Part shown: positions 43,630 through 56,000 of the stretch, piece after piece
Layout of the letters: the number at the start of each line of letters is the position of its first letter
Position numbering within the stretch: position 1 is the stretch's first letter
From: Armillaria gallica
Lineage: Eukaryota; Basidiomycota; Agaricomycetes; Agaricales; Physalacriaceae
Direction: 5' to 3'
Length of the DNA: 64,000 nucleotides
NCBI GenBank assembly: GCA_037576215.1
Contig: JBANDB010000018.1
Span: forward strand, 1,302,001-1,366,000
Translations under genes and position numbers: made by a program
Notes under the pieces: generated by a model
Told to the model about the DNA's origin: nothing
Database searches by the model: none
Seen by the model: the letters and a program-made list of their open reading frames with translations, nothing else

Positions 43630-45168
43630 AATTCTGTCAAGGAGCACTCGAGTCTCGCTTCAACAACGGGGCCAGGGAGGGATTTTTTCGGAGGCAGCAG
43701 GATAATTCTTCGAAATTCGAAGTCTATTTAGAGATACTTGTTACGTAGATTCTCCTCAGGTTTAATCCAATAGGCCAAAGAGGCGTCGAACGAACGTGGC
43801 GAGCTGATAAGTAAGTATAAGTGATGGGATACCGGCACGACCGGACCGGAAAGAGAGGACGTTTGTCCGTTGCGTTGAAGGCAAACACTGTTCAGCCTTT
43901 CCTCTTCTTCCTACTCTCACTGTCATCGATCCTATGCCCTCGCCCAGGAAATCTAGCTCTGTCGCCTTCTGCGTCTTCTTCTGCCTTTTTACCGAACAGT
44001 TTTCGCTGTGTAAATGCAGGTGTGAAGCATCCTGGCCTGAGCGTGGTATCGAGGATCCCTATTGGTGCTGGTATTGCTTCGACTTCACTGTGCGTGATGT
44101 CCTGTCGATGGATCACGGGCGCGTAGACCGTGCTTCGTGCATGTACTCGAATAGGTCAGGCATTGTAGGCTTGTGGTACGTCGCAGCAGATGGTCGTCTG
44201 TACTAGACTTTGAATCAACTAGATTCTAGACGTATGCTTATCCCCCGACCGGTTAAGAACGAATATCTTGTGATGAATTCCAGGCGTTCTTGCAATTTTC
44301 GATATGCTGGCAGTTTTGCGCTTATGGTCTGACGACCACGCGAACGACCGGCACAGTTACGGAAGGAAAATCTATGCCAGAGAGACGTACTGAACACTTA
44401 GGGCATGGCTAGCGAGATTCACCAGACTTGTGGTACGTCGCAAAAGATATATTTCATGCAAGTCTCTGAATAGCACCTAGATCGTTTCATGGATGCACCG
44501 GTGTATGAATCGCCGGTGCTTTCGGTACAGCCATTGGTATTTCGGCAGTCACTTATCATCTAATCCTTTCCCTGGCGTCGCCAAGGTCGGCATCACGGGG
44601 TCAGATGAAGCTCTGCGACACGCCCGTAGTGCTCTAAGGTCTTGGCGGTCACTTGAAGACCATTCACACGAACTTGGTGCGACAATTAGCTGTGTCAAAT
44701 CCTCAGCGTAGAAATGTCACCTTCACTACCGTCATCTACACTCACTGCGGCGAATCCTCCAGAAGTCGGCCAGAGCGTGTCTACCTAGCCTGTAGGACTG
44801 GCGGCGGAACGAATATCAACGATTGATCCATGCATTGATCTGAATTGAACATCGACGTTTGTGCCTTATTCGCTTTCTCTACCATATCTGACCGTCTAGT
44901 GCTCTAGTTATTTCCAAAACATGGCAAGATGCGGTGGCCGTTGGACTGTACGGTTGTTCAGAGCGATTATGCGACTATGTCACATCAATGTCAACCTACC
45001 TATGCATAATTGTTACACTCGGGGTAAGCCATGATCCTCCCCTTCCTTGAATCAGGAAATGACTGTATTTTTAAGTAATAGGAGGGGCCTACGAGTGAAG
45101 ATACACAAAAGACTGTCGAAATTTTAACAAGGGTATATCACAAAGATCGTTCTCGGACACGGCGCCTA
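43630..45168. other. Intergenic DNA between type C and the jelly-roll gene
   Basis: 43800-44720 pairs with 26580-27490 (shared CWYCFDFT frame). 45000-45168 pairs with 27630-27790 and is the 3' flank of the jelly-roll gene. No gene was recognised. Confidence 0.4.
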
Positions 45169-46519
45169 TCAAGCCCTCGGCACTGTTATCGCACCCCACG
45201 GAGACACCCCATACTTGCCTGAAATCGTCGCAGCAGCCCAGGTATCATCGTTGGTTGCCGGGAGCTCAAATCCGCTCGGTACTCCAACGAATGATTTCCA
45301 GGTGCTATCTGTGACGTAGGAGACCGAGGTACCGTCGTTGTATGCCACGAGGATCGTGCCAATCACACCAGCGGGACCTCCGGTGTTTACTCCATTCACA
45401 GCGAACACATTTTCATCCGGATTCAATTGGGGCACGGAGTACGCTTGGGCGGCGGTGTAATCGCTCCCTGAGCCAAGATTTTGGCCGTTAGCGTAGACGG
45501 TGTAGCCATTGTCCCTATGATGGTTCCCCGTCAGCATCTTCCTGGTGTGAAGCCATGAATACGATCGACATACGTTGTCAACACCACCTTCGCGCACACA
45601 GCTCCCTTTCCGTACGGCGATTGAATGGTCTTTCTGAAGGCCCTATTTCCGACGGGTGTGGTCACTGCCGCGTTGGTAGACTCGTTTGTCCAAATCCAAT
45701 TGCTCTGCGTCAAATCCAGGGCAGGTGGAAGGGAGATGGCTCCCCATGGTGCCATTCCCGCCTTACCCTGGACATTCGCTGCAATCCAAGCGGAGTCGTC
45801 CAAGCTGGGGTTTTCAAAGCCGTTTGCGGTGGCCGTTCGTAGAGTCTTCCAAGACGCGTCAGTGACGAACGTCTCGCTAGTCCCGTCCAGGTAGTCGACA
45901 TGAATGGTAGCGATGAGTCCAGCGGGACCACCAGTGTTGGTGGCGTTGATGGCGACGACATTGTCGCTTTCAGGATTGAGACCGACGGTGTATACCTGAG
46001 ATGTGGAACCGGATCCTTCGTATGCTATGCCAGAGCCAATCTCAGCACCATTGGCGTAGAGCGTGTAACGATTATCGCTGGACAAACAGGTAGGTAAAAT
46101 TATCGTCGTTTTTGAGGACGAGAAACTTACGCGATGATTATGATAGTCGCACACACGGGACACTTTGTATTGGTGTGAGGAATAGTCTTGCGGAATGGAC
46201 GAGGACCGTTGGGAGCGGCGCCACCTGGACTGGCGGTTTCCCCGGTCCAGATCCAGTTGGAGTCGGTGAAAGTGAGGGGCTGATCTTGTGCTCTGGCTAC
46301 GAGGGAGGTAGTCACAGCGGCTGCCCCGTCGACAGCAAGACCTGGATACACGGTTTAAGAAAGCATCGTTGGGAAGAGCGAGCAGGGGACCGCACCTCGT
46401 TCAGAAGACGGCAAAGCCGTCGTGCTGATTACGGAGAGCAGGAGCAAGGAAAGAGCTACAGATGCTGCGTTAGCCGAGTAGCAATGTTTGGTAGGGAGAT
46501 GTCTACCTTGGACGAGCAT
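45169..46519 (-). CDS. Secreted protein with two tandem galactose-binding/jelly-roll-like domains
   Basis: Five exons (46519-46507, 46464-46396, 46341-46131, 46077-45574, 45514-45169) splice in frame to 380 residues. After the first two splices the N-terminus is a clear signal peptide (MLVQASVALSLLLLSVIST). Two repeats of about 160 residues follow. Each has SNWIWT, FRKTI, an RYTLYANG or GYTVYANG strand, NTGGPAG, a DGTS strand, an SWK or TWK motif and a PWGAI end. The pattern resembles the N-terminal beta-sandwich seen next to fungal rhamnosidase-like or lectin-like domains, but no glycosidase domain is attached. A role in binding sugars outside the cell is inference. TATA lies at 46577-46582. 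Two broken copies sit in block 1. Confidence 0.8.
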
Positions 46520-46576
46520 GTTGTAAAGGAGAGGAGTCCGGTTGACGGATGGTCATTTACGATGCTTGGGTCGCGT

Positions 46577-46582
46577 TTTATA
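46577..46582 (-). promoter_or_regulatory. TATA box of the jelly-roll gene
   Basis: TATAAA on the minus strand, about 58 bp upstream of the ATG at 46519. Confidence 0.5.
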
Positions 46583-47598
46583 CGCAGAGACAGTATGTCC
46601 AGTGTGTCGTGAGTCGATCCCGTGAGCGTTTTACAATAATTACAGGATGCATCGAAGCAGAATAAGCGGCTTCGAACAAAGATTTGTTCGGACTAGAGCG
46701 AAGACGTGATGAATGATAAACGTGAATCAAAGTTATTGTGTGCTTGAGCCGATGACTCGCTTGCATATCGGTGGTGTTGCTACTAGATGTAGGCAACAGC
46801 TGTCGATGAAACCGTGAGTTCTTTGTAAACAGCAACCAATGTTACTGCGCTGAGTCACATTAAATGGCAGTGTAGCGGTCAGTTTTCTGTAAAATTCGTC
46901 ACTTCCAGAAGGAGTAAACGACCACTCGTGACATGACAGGCAGAACAAAGAACCTGAGAAGTCCGGTTCATCGATGTTCAGACGACAATCAAAACGCAGA
47001 GGTGACTCCAGTGATGAATAATTCGCGCGACTGAAATCGCCTCTTATGCTCGGGATGGAGGATTCGGCGTCTCATGACCTGGGACATTGAGGCTTCCCAA
47101 TAAAATTTTCGGTGTCATGAAAACACTGAGACCTGTATTAGTGTCATGTAGTACGCCGCTGGACTTGAAGTGGAAGATTAATTATCCAGTGTTCGAGCCT
47201 AACACACGTCGGGAGTGAATAGAGCTGTAACAGACGATGTTTTATCATTTTTCCCCCGGAGAACAAGGGGATCATATATTATTTAATCAATTCCATCTCG
47301 AGTTCACCGTGTGCAGCGGAGCAAATTTTTTGAGAGAATACCTAAAGCCCTTGTATAAAATGTCGGTCTAGTGAAATGATGATGCAGTCACTATATACAT
47401 AGTACCTCCGTCTTGGCCGCTTCCAAGGCGCGATGCCGCCGCTAGCGTTCAATATTCACGGTGTACCAAGATGTTTGTTCAAGACAGCAGGGGAAAAGGC
47501 GAGGGGAATTGTCCTAGGCATTCATAAAGGAAAGATTGCGAAATTTATGATTTGGCAAATCTCATACTGTACAATACATTGACACAGATCTATTAATT
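46583..47598. other. Intergenic DNA between the jelly-roll and thioredoxin genes
   Basis: No gene seen. From about 47270 the DNA matches 28640-28920 in block 1 (shared TCATCTCGAGTTCACCGTGT), which places the end of the block 1 deletion. Confidence 0.4.
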
Positions 47599-48093
47599 TT
47601 AAGAAATTAGCGAGTGCAACATCAACTGAAATTGTGGATCAAGAAGCATGTTCATGGTGCATATAATAGTAAACGAACCATGAGAGCCCTTGGGTCGGCA
47701 CCCACTATTTCCTGGATCTTCTTGCCATCTTTGAAGACAGCAAATGTGGGCATCTAGCGAGGACTGTCAGACGACCGGTCATAGTAGAATCAAACTAGAC
47801 TTGCGGCACGTATTTCCATCTCTTCCGCGATCCTCGTCTGCGCGTCTACTTCAACTTTATAGAAGTTGATCATCTTCAAGTCGTCAATCTCGGAAAGCTG
47901 CTGGAAGATCGGAGAGATCGCTTTGCAGGGTCCACACCACGAGGCCCAGAAATCGACGACGACGGTTTTATCACCTTCGATCTGGGAAGATGCAGAAAGC
48001 CCAGTCAGCGCTAGGGAAAAGCGGCATCGGTTAAGGAAGCGTACGTACTGCTTTCTGGAAGTCTTCATATGAGTCGAGAGGTTCTACGGGCAT
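47599..48093 (-). CDS. Thioredoxin
   Basis: Four exons (48093-48049, 47981-47805, 47753-47679, 47625-47599) give 107 residues, the normal length of a cytosolic thioredoxin. The protein starts MPVEPLDSYEDF, carries the redox motif WCGPCK after VVDFWAS, then VDAQTRIAEE, the conserved cis-Pro in RAMPTFAVFKDGK, and ends LMLHSLIS. The second intron needs a GC donor (GCC|GCAAGT) to keep frame and restore the cis-Pro motif; the other introns are GT-AG. It acts as a general protein disulfide reductase together with thioredoxin reductase. A 5'-truncated copy remains in block 1 (28925-29245). Confidence 0.9.
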
Positions 48094-49445
48094 TCTCAAA
48101 CAAAACTTGTCACAATTCTGAGAGGGAATGTAAGGGTAACAACAGCGGATGATGAGGAAACGCTTACTATGCCGCACCCTTTATACGCCGGTACGGATGC
48201 CCCGATGAATTGCAAAGCAAGAGAAGCGATCACGTTATCATGATGGGTTGATGATGGGTTATCATCATGACTAAACATTAAATCTGTCATTGACGTGAAC
48301 ATGGGCAATACGCCTGTTGGATGAGCAAAGTAACAAGATAACAATGGTCAAAATTTTTCAACCCACCGGAAAATTGACGGGCTTGTATGTAATTTGTCAC
48401 CACTCGCGATGAGGTGGTCCTGGTTTATAACTTGTGCGGGATTCGCGAAATCGAATTTCTGGGCAATCAACTGGCCCAGTCGGATCTGCGGAGCTGTCAT
48501 CAGACGCACGATTGAATCACGGTTGGAAGATTGGCTCAAAAAAAAACGATGGTAGCCGAAGGGAAGGCACGTTCCCGGGCACGGCATTCATCGAAATGCG
48601 TCGAATGAATATCGTGGTCGAAGAATGCGCCTAACAACTACAACAGCAGGGAGGAGCGCTGTCTCGCAGTTGAGAAATGCGAGAATTATGGGGAGAGCTG
48701 CCGTGCTCGATTTGAGTCGTTTCGGTAACGACGCTGCCATCATCACAGTCGCGTTCTCCGTCGGTCTCTTTTTCTCAGTACCACGGCAGCGAAGTCTTAG
48801 ACCTGAAGCGTAAAAGTCAGGTCAGTGAGGATCAATGCCGCCGTTATTGCTTTGCTTTGCCGTGCATTCCAATTCTTTCTGGGAGAGTCGATTTGTAGGC
48901 TCTCAGTTCCGAACATACTTGTGTAGTGGATAAGCGGTGGTGAGTAGACAAGAACCTGGTTTGTGATAATCCGCGTCCACTGGCCCAGCGCGAAAGAGCA
49001 TCTTGAAGGGACTGCAGCAGGTATGATAGTAGTAGTCCTATGCACCTCAATCAAACCTCAATGCTTAGGAGAACTTAGAAGATACACACCTCATTGCAAA
49101 TATCCAGCAGTAAGGCGAAGAGAAACACCGTTCAGTCATAAAACAATATTCATGCAATGCAAGAAAGCGGAACGAAGAAACTAAACCGTTACCATGAGCG
49201 ACAAAGCCAAGTTCGAAACTTGGTACATCGGACCGCATCCGAGGACATCAATCGATCAAATCAAATCCTTTTTGGCCGATTAAGTAATAATGCTGGACTA
49301 TCAAGTTGGTAGTCATCTCCGGCATCATTCTCGTTCCAACCGCTTGCCAGTGGGCGCTCAGCACGCTTTGGACACACTCGAAACTTTTTTGCGTAGGTAA
49401 GATTACGGTTGTTCTTTCGGTCTTATTACCTGCATTTTCCAGTAG
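48094..49445. other. Intergenic DNA, no gene recognised
   Basis: ORFs on both strands are short and overlap. A doubled TGATGATGGGTT motif with palindromic ends lies at about 48237-48270. A likely 5' untranslated intron of the downstream gene ends in TTTTCCAG just before ATG 49446. Confidence 0.4.
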
Positions 49446-50741
49446 ATGGCAGGCGAAGCTACCAAGCAGGACCCGGTGTTCCCCCCAGAACTTTTCGACA
49501 AAATAGTCGACGAGCTTTGCGATGATTTCCCGTCATTAAAAGCATGCTCTCTCACATCGACCCTCTTCTCCGCAAGGACACGTCAGCATATTTTTCATTC
49601 TATCGAGTTGATAGATGAAGCGTCCTGTGATCGCCTCCTCGATCTTGTCCGATCGTCTCATTATCTCGTCCTATCCATCAAGGCATTACTGCTTTGCTCT
49701 AATCCTCCGCGATACATTTCCGGCCGTGATGGATGGAAGAATGAAATACCGTCTACGTCCTCTCTGTGTCCTCTTCTCGAACTGCTTACCAACATAAAAG
49801 AGCTGACCCTTGTCGGAGTTGTGCTCTCCAATCTTCCTACACGCTGCTTCGCAGCTTTGTGCTCCCGCTCCTACGATACCCTCACTCTAATCTCCGCGAA
49901 GGTGCGAGATCGTCAGGAGATGCGCTTGCTCCTATCCCACTCGACTCGCATATCAACCCTTGCAATTTCGGGCAAGGTCGGAGATGCTCCTTTTACTCAT
50001 CATGGCGACGCCTTTCTTCCTCCTGTTGATCATCTAATGATACACTGGACCGTATCTGAACTCTTTCGAATTCTGCCCTCAAACCCTGCCTACTTCTTTC
50101 TCATTTCCTCCTTGAAAACTATGACCATAACAATACCTGATACAAGATACTTTGTTCACCTGAGAGCCTTGTTGAGCGCGGCACTCTCCCTTAGAAAGCT
50201 CAGGTGTAATCACCTTCCTTCGTTCCACAGTGGTAATATTAGTAAGTCTCTGACATACTCTCTTGTTTATTAAGCTCACGCGTTCATAGGTGACGTTAGC
50301 AGGAATCAACTGCCTTTGAATGTTTCTAACCTGAAAGTGCTCGAGATCGAGTTACAGCTGCGTAACGGCTCCCCCCACCGCTTTAATAGTGAAATCGACT
50401 TTTGGAACCGGATCTTTGAACACATGGGTCCAGATTGTTCCCTGGAACATTTAACACTGCGTGTCATCATATCTCTATCTTCCATAGAAGATGATACGCA
50501 TATCTATCTGATACCTATCTGGAAAAAGGTTGACCATGCGCTCTCTCATTCCATGTCATCGTCGTCTTTCTCTCTCTGCGTCCTTCTGGATTATGGTCCG
50601 TCGGCGACCGTTATGGTGCGACAGCGAACGCCTTTACGTGACATTGAACGTGTGACCAAAGCACAGTTCAAGAAGCTGGCAGAACATCGCGTTGACATCG
50701 TCGTGGAGGCTAGACATCTGCCTTTCATTATTAAAAGGTAA
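49446..50741 (+). CDS. F-box/LRR-like protein
   Basis: Two exons (49446-50241 and 50290-50741) joined by a 48 bp GT-AG intron give 415 residues in frame. The N-terminus has the short F-box form common in Agaricomycetes: [13 protein letters not shown] followed by [20 protein letters not shown]. The rest is LRR-like, with repeated short strand motifs ([34 protein letters not shown]). Probable role as a substrate adaptor of an SCF ubiquitin ligase, by family. It is unrelated in detail to the F-box pair at 33-36 kb. The ATG lies 3 bp after an acceptor-like CAG. Confidence 0.82.
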
Positions 50742-51194
50742 GACGTCAGTTACGTTATCCACGAGAAAAGTCATTTAAATATCGTTTCTTGCTACCAAGG
50801 AGGGCGCTGGATAATATTCGATATGTAGCTTGGGGTTGACGTGGTAGGTCCTCGGATGTGGTGAACGAAATTTAGGTTGGGAAGAAACGGACGCTGTAAA
50901 TTTTATAATAAAACGACATATCGTTATGACTTAACCTCCCAGGCTACTTGTGAGAAAGTGCTTACAACGAGTAGGGCGGTTAGACGAGGCAGACGTTCAC
51001 CAGTCTATTTCTTGACATATACAATCTATCTGTTTAGATGAAGATAATTCACGAACTTTTTGAAACTAGTACCGGATTAGTGAGAAGCACCAGGTGTTTT
51101 TAATGTAAGTTGACCCCATACGAGCGCGGTGGAACCTTTTAGAACCGAAAGGCATTTTGAGGTCTTCAAAGCCGCAACAAGCCACATCGTTTCA
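50742..51194. other. Intergenic DNA
   Basis: AT-rich, with no coding region seen. Confidence 0.4.
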
Positions 51195-51643
51195 TTACTG
51201 GACTTCCGGAAAATAATGGGAATCGATCGAACTTTTTTTGAGTTACCCAATTTGGTAATTCCTTTTGCCCCCAGTCTTCCCACCTCAGTATCGTCGTGTA
51301 ATGCGGTCCCCAGGCATGCGTGTATCATTTCTTACTCATATCTCATCCTCAGCGCCAGGACAGGTACCATAATACCCTCAATAATGGCGAGTGCAGTGGT
51401 GGAGGCTCACAAATCCCTAGAGTTTGGACACCTGCATCGTAACATGTTTATTCTGGTCTAATGATATTTGCTTTGTTGCATACGTTGAATTAAATGACAA
51501 AACGGCCTTCCAGTTCAGAATGGTGCGTCGAGAATTCAAGAAACGAATAATTGCACGGGGAATTACCCTACCTACCTACCTACCAAATTAGGCGACTCAA
51601 AAAAACTTTGATCGATTCCCATTATTTTCCGGAAACCCAGTAA
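51195..51643. mobile_element. MITE-like element with 63 bp terminal inverted repeats
   Basis: The left repeat 51195-51257 and the reverse complement of 51581-51643 agree at 56 of 63 positions by eye, starting with TTACTGG and including TTCCGGAAAATAATGGGAAT. The interior is about 320 bp and non-coding. A (CCTA)n run at 51569-51582 abuts the right repeat. A flanking target-site duplication could not be defined with confidence. Size and structure fit a non-autonomous DNA transposon. Confidence 0.65.
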
Positions 51644-51845
51644 GGGTAAAACTTGATTGATTATTACAAACCGATGAACCCGACTGAAACTCAGCTATCT
51701 ATGACTCAGACACGATAAACATCAAACCTTTCATAACAGCGCGATAACAATAAAGCAAAGACTGAAAATTCAAATAAGGCACTGATCCTGACCAAACGAT
51801 ATCCCATCGAAGGACGGCCCTACGACCGAATCAGCACTCGCCGTT

Positions 51846-53007
51846 CTAGAAGGATAGAGCTCTGGACCCACCACAATGATCGTTTATTCCCGTCGCAAGA
51901 GCTAACAGCCCTACCCCATCTGCACACCCTGCCGATTCGTTCTCTTGCCCTTCACACGCCATCGCGCCTTCCTCGCCAAGATGTAACTCTCCCCGCGGAT
52001 GGACGTAGAAGGTCGGTGGCACATGTGGTACTGGGTCCGCTTCGTTGGTCATCCTCACATAGCTTCCATTCGAGAAAGAAGCGTCAACAAAATCCGCGAA
52101 AGCCTGATTACCGATGCGAGGAGACCCGAAAGTAATCGTCTGGATGGAAATGTGTGTGAGCGCATCATTGAGCATCAGCGCGTCGAGCGTCGCTAGCGTG
52201 GTGCCAAGAGAATGGCCTGTAAGGACGACCGTAGTTGCTCCGGTGGTTGAAATTCCATACCTGACAGCAGAGAGGACGGTGGAAGCAGTTCGCAAGAACG
52301 TGTCGAGGAAGCCAGCATGAACTTCAATGTTCTCTGCGACGAAGAGTCGGTACACCGAAGGATTGACAGAGAAAAACGCGTACTTTGCGCTGCCAAAGGG
52401 AAAACCTTGGTGTCGATTGGAGTGAGGACAAGATTGACATCGTTAGCAATGGAGATTCTGATGATATACCGTTAGTCTGATACTATTGTAGAGGGTCAGT
52501 AAATAGACGGACATACTACTCGGATCAGTGCCTTGGTGTGCCACGACGATGGAGTTAGTTAGATTATCATGAGCGATCATAACTACCCAAATGTCAGTCA
52601 GAGTATGACGACAAAGCAAAGAAAAACAACGCACAACGTGGTATTAATCCACCATCACCCCCAGTTGCTAATATCTTAACTGAATCCACAAGAGCATCGC
52701 ACGGCGCGCCACAGCTGAAGGTCATCACTGAAACGCTAGAGCAGTATGCGACCCGGCTGAAGAAAGCAGGGCGAGAAAAGGCAGCTGTTAAATCCGAAGG
52801 ACTGACGCTGGTCGTGGCATTGGACCCACTGGCTCCAAAAATATCGTCAAAGGCATCACCTGCCCCAGCAGAAATAATCCCTCCCGCCTTGTCGAGAAGG
52901 TTGCAAGCCTTATTGAGCAGGTCGTCGAAGTCCAATGGCCCAGGTGCAGCCTTGACAGTGAGGAAAAGCTGAGAAAGAAATGTGAAAAGGAGGGCGGACG
53001 TCAACGT
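51846..53007 (-). CDS. Secreted class 3 lipase, copy 1 (start codon apparently lost)
   Basis: Several exons with short introns (near 52575-52625, 52440-52525 and 52340-52395) encode a hydrophobic leader (LTSALLFTFLSQLFLTVKA), AAFSRPAFFSRVAYCS, IAHD...SIVVAHQGTDP, the nucleophile elbow GHSLG, an ITFGSPRIGN strand, the aspartate segment NEADPVPH and a late NDHCG likely to hold the catalytic His. This is the fold of fungal class 3 (Rhizomucor-type) extracellular lipases. Where the paralog at 60191 has ATG-TTG-ACG, this gene has ACG-TTG-ACG (53007), and no in-frame ATG lies between it and the upstream stop. Translation may start at a non-ATG codon, from an unseen upstream exon, or not at all. Confidence 0.75.
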
Positions 53008-53049
53008 CGAGAACGACTCCAGAAAGAAATACCGGAGGCGCAAGGAAGG

Positions 53050-56000
53050 AGAGACTCCCGTATCGTGACGGACGGGACTCTCGCCTTTTGATTATCATGG
53101 GATGCAGTGGTCTTCTTGAAGTTGGTACTGCTTCATCATCGGACAGACGTTCATTGAAAGTTACGTTTAACGTTAAGTGAAGAGATCGGATGAAGGGCGG
53201 AACCTTTATTAGAAGGCACACGCTGCTTCGATGTGAAGGGACTGTTATTCCCCTGTACGGGATTATGGTCCTTCGGCTGGGCCGACAACCTTCATTAATC
53301 GTATAAGTATCCCATCCTGATGAGGTGGAAACCAAACGTTGAATACTTCGTCTGCAGGAAGGTCGATAACTGTCGGGAAAGATATTCCGGGAGATCTGTA
53401 CTCAAAGCCTACGAAGCATGATGCCATCAGGGCACCGTATATCCATTGAATTATGAGCATGAGTTGCTCAACGCCCTGTCAAGAAAGAAGAGAAGGAAAG
53501 CGAATGGTCGCTGGATGCGGGTACGCAAACCGAGCAAACAAAACAAGAGAGAGATGGTCGATTCGCGGGATATGTCGACATACGGCAGGGAAAGCGTTAA
53601 CACTAGTGCACCGTGGCGAGGTATTACACTTCTGAAAAGGCCATGATAGTGCATCCCAGTGTTTTGTGCGATACACCCGACGAGGTCGCAGAGAAGGCGC
53701 AGTGCATCACTCTGGGAATTCATCGGAAACCTTATGTCAAATGCTTCGACGAAGATCTCCTTCTCTCGATCTGCGGCAAATATCGTTTACATTGTACCAA
53801 ATATTGATGGATGTGAGTCCCAAGGCGAGCTCTCGACATGATGTGTCTTTCAATAGCTGCAGATTGAAATCTCAAGCATGGCATGTCATCTTCAGGAATA
53901 GAGTTAGACTCGTCTTCTGCTTGAATCAACGCTTATTGTAAACGATGGCTGCATCAGAGGCTATGTTGCCCAAGGTTACCAATGCTCACCACTGTCTTCC
54001 CGGCGATGGAATGAATTTAAAGGCACGAAGCAGGAGATAATGTGATTGCGGAGTTAACAGGCGTGCGCGTGGTAACGGCAGATTGTATCTGGGATGCGGA
54101 GCCGGGCGTTAAGCGTGGAAGTCACTGCGCGCGATGATGAGACGACGTCGTCTTGACTATAAGGATACAATAAATTGATAATAAATGTTTTTGTGCCGCC
54201 CGAGCCTGAGGGAAAGATGGTGGTCATTCATTGCTGAAGAGGGTTTCCGATAGTTACCAGCATAAAATTGCTATACACCATCAAAAGCTGAGCTTCACAA
54301 CGATGAATTAGCAGTGCCACGTTGCTCCACTGGGCCTCCATCATCTGTAGAGGAGCGGAAAAAACAAACTGGATAGTGGAATGGATGCAAAACGCGATCG
54401 GGATGATGGTCGGATCGTAGCGTCCTTTTGTACGCAATGGCTGATCTGTGCATACGGCGATCAGTGTGTCTGGTCACCAGGAAGGCGGTATGCCATGCCC
54501 TCGTCGCATGCAGTGTCATTATCGCGCAGACTTCCCTTTTTTATCATTGAATGGGACGTGTCTAGCAAAACCTTTGTCAATTCTGGTTCGAAAAATCTCA
54601 AGGCAGCCTTACTCCTAGTATATCATAATTTGAAGTGCTTGCAAGATCTATCCAAAGAACGCCGTATGAGAAGCATCGCTGATTCCGGGAAGCGTGTTAT
54701 GGTTGCCGGAAGGATCGGCCCTAAGACGAAAGACGGGCCGGACGGAGAAGAGGGTGCAGTCAGACCGGTTCGATGGATATCGTGAGAGTTTTGACAAGAC
54801 AACAGTATGTCTGATGAATTGTACCCTCACTCCAAAGGAAAAGAATCATCCAGAAAGAACAAGTTAGAAATCGAAGCGCATATAATCAGAAGTACACGCA
54901 TATCAGTAGTCACAACTCGGCTATACCAGTCCGTACAGCATAGAATCACTGAACAACCCAGAAGGCCATGATCCTGCGACATTCACCCAAAAGAAAACCG
55001 TAGCCGGTCTGGTAGACTAAGCTTTCCAATGTTGGAAGAGCCTCGTGTGCAACGGAAGAAGCGACCCAGCGAAACTAGACCGGATAACAAGTGTATCCCA
55101 CAGAAGTGATAGCAGAACAAGAGTGATGGATCGATAAAGGTCAAAGCTGAAGTCAAGAATGCTAGAATTATGGTGATAGTCGTAGGTGGAAGCACACAAC
55201 CATTGTACCGCGTCAGCATTCTTTCGCGACAAAAATACCTGGTGACCCATACACTTCAAGCTCTTCACTAGCACCGTTCAGGTCATTTTTATTGCTCTCG
55301 GAGTCGAAGGAACAATTCTTCCGTGAGTCGAGCCCATCGCCAATGGCGGGTAAGGGTCAGCATGACGGTGTTCGTGCCTATATCTCAGCAGTAAGCAAGG
55401 AACCAGAAGACTGAGAGCAGAATATACTTGCCTTTATTCGCCTGCCACATTCATTTCTTGCAACGCTTACACAGGAGTTCGTATGCGATAAACGAATGAG
55501 GGCAAGGTGCAGGATTGAATGCCGGCGCTATATTCGTCGTGGTGTTGCCAGTAATTCGTCTGCCGAGCGACAAAATGCGGGGCCTAATGGTCGGGCCGGT
55601 ACTGCCGATTCCCTCTCTGTCTTAACTTGTCTTTCTCCTAAGTACCTGTCTCGTCATCGGCTGTACTCTTTCAGGACTTCCTTTTCTTCTGCCCTCGCTT
55701 TTTGTACTAAACTCTTTCTCTCTCTGTCAATTTTGTGCCCTTTGTAGGATAAAACATACGGTGTACCGCTTTTTCCAGGCCTAACTTGACATACACCGCC
55801 CTGTATGTGTTGTCTATGGAAAAATACGCCGTCGCTGGCTCCTGTTGCTACGGAAAGTTGACGCATATCGAAATCACTCTATCGCTCATACCAAGCTCGT
55901 TTGAAAGGATACTTATTCAACTCTCAGCGGTTGTAATACTACATCTGCGACGCAGGTCAACGATGGCTTCACGCCGAATGAAGATGATGTTGGTGTTGAT

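Noticed and set aside
54381..54785. 134-codon plus-strand ORF
   Set aside because: No domain, signal peptide or supporting neighbour; overlaps other ORFs of similar size.
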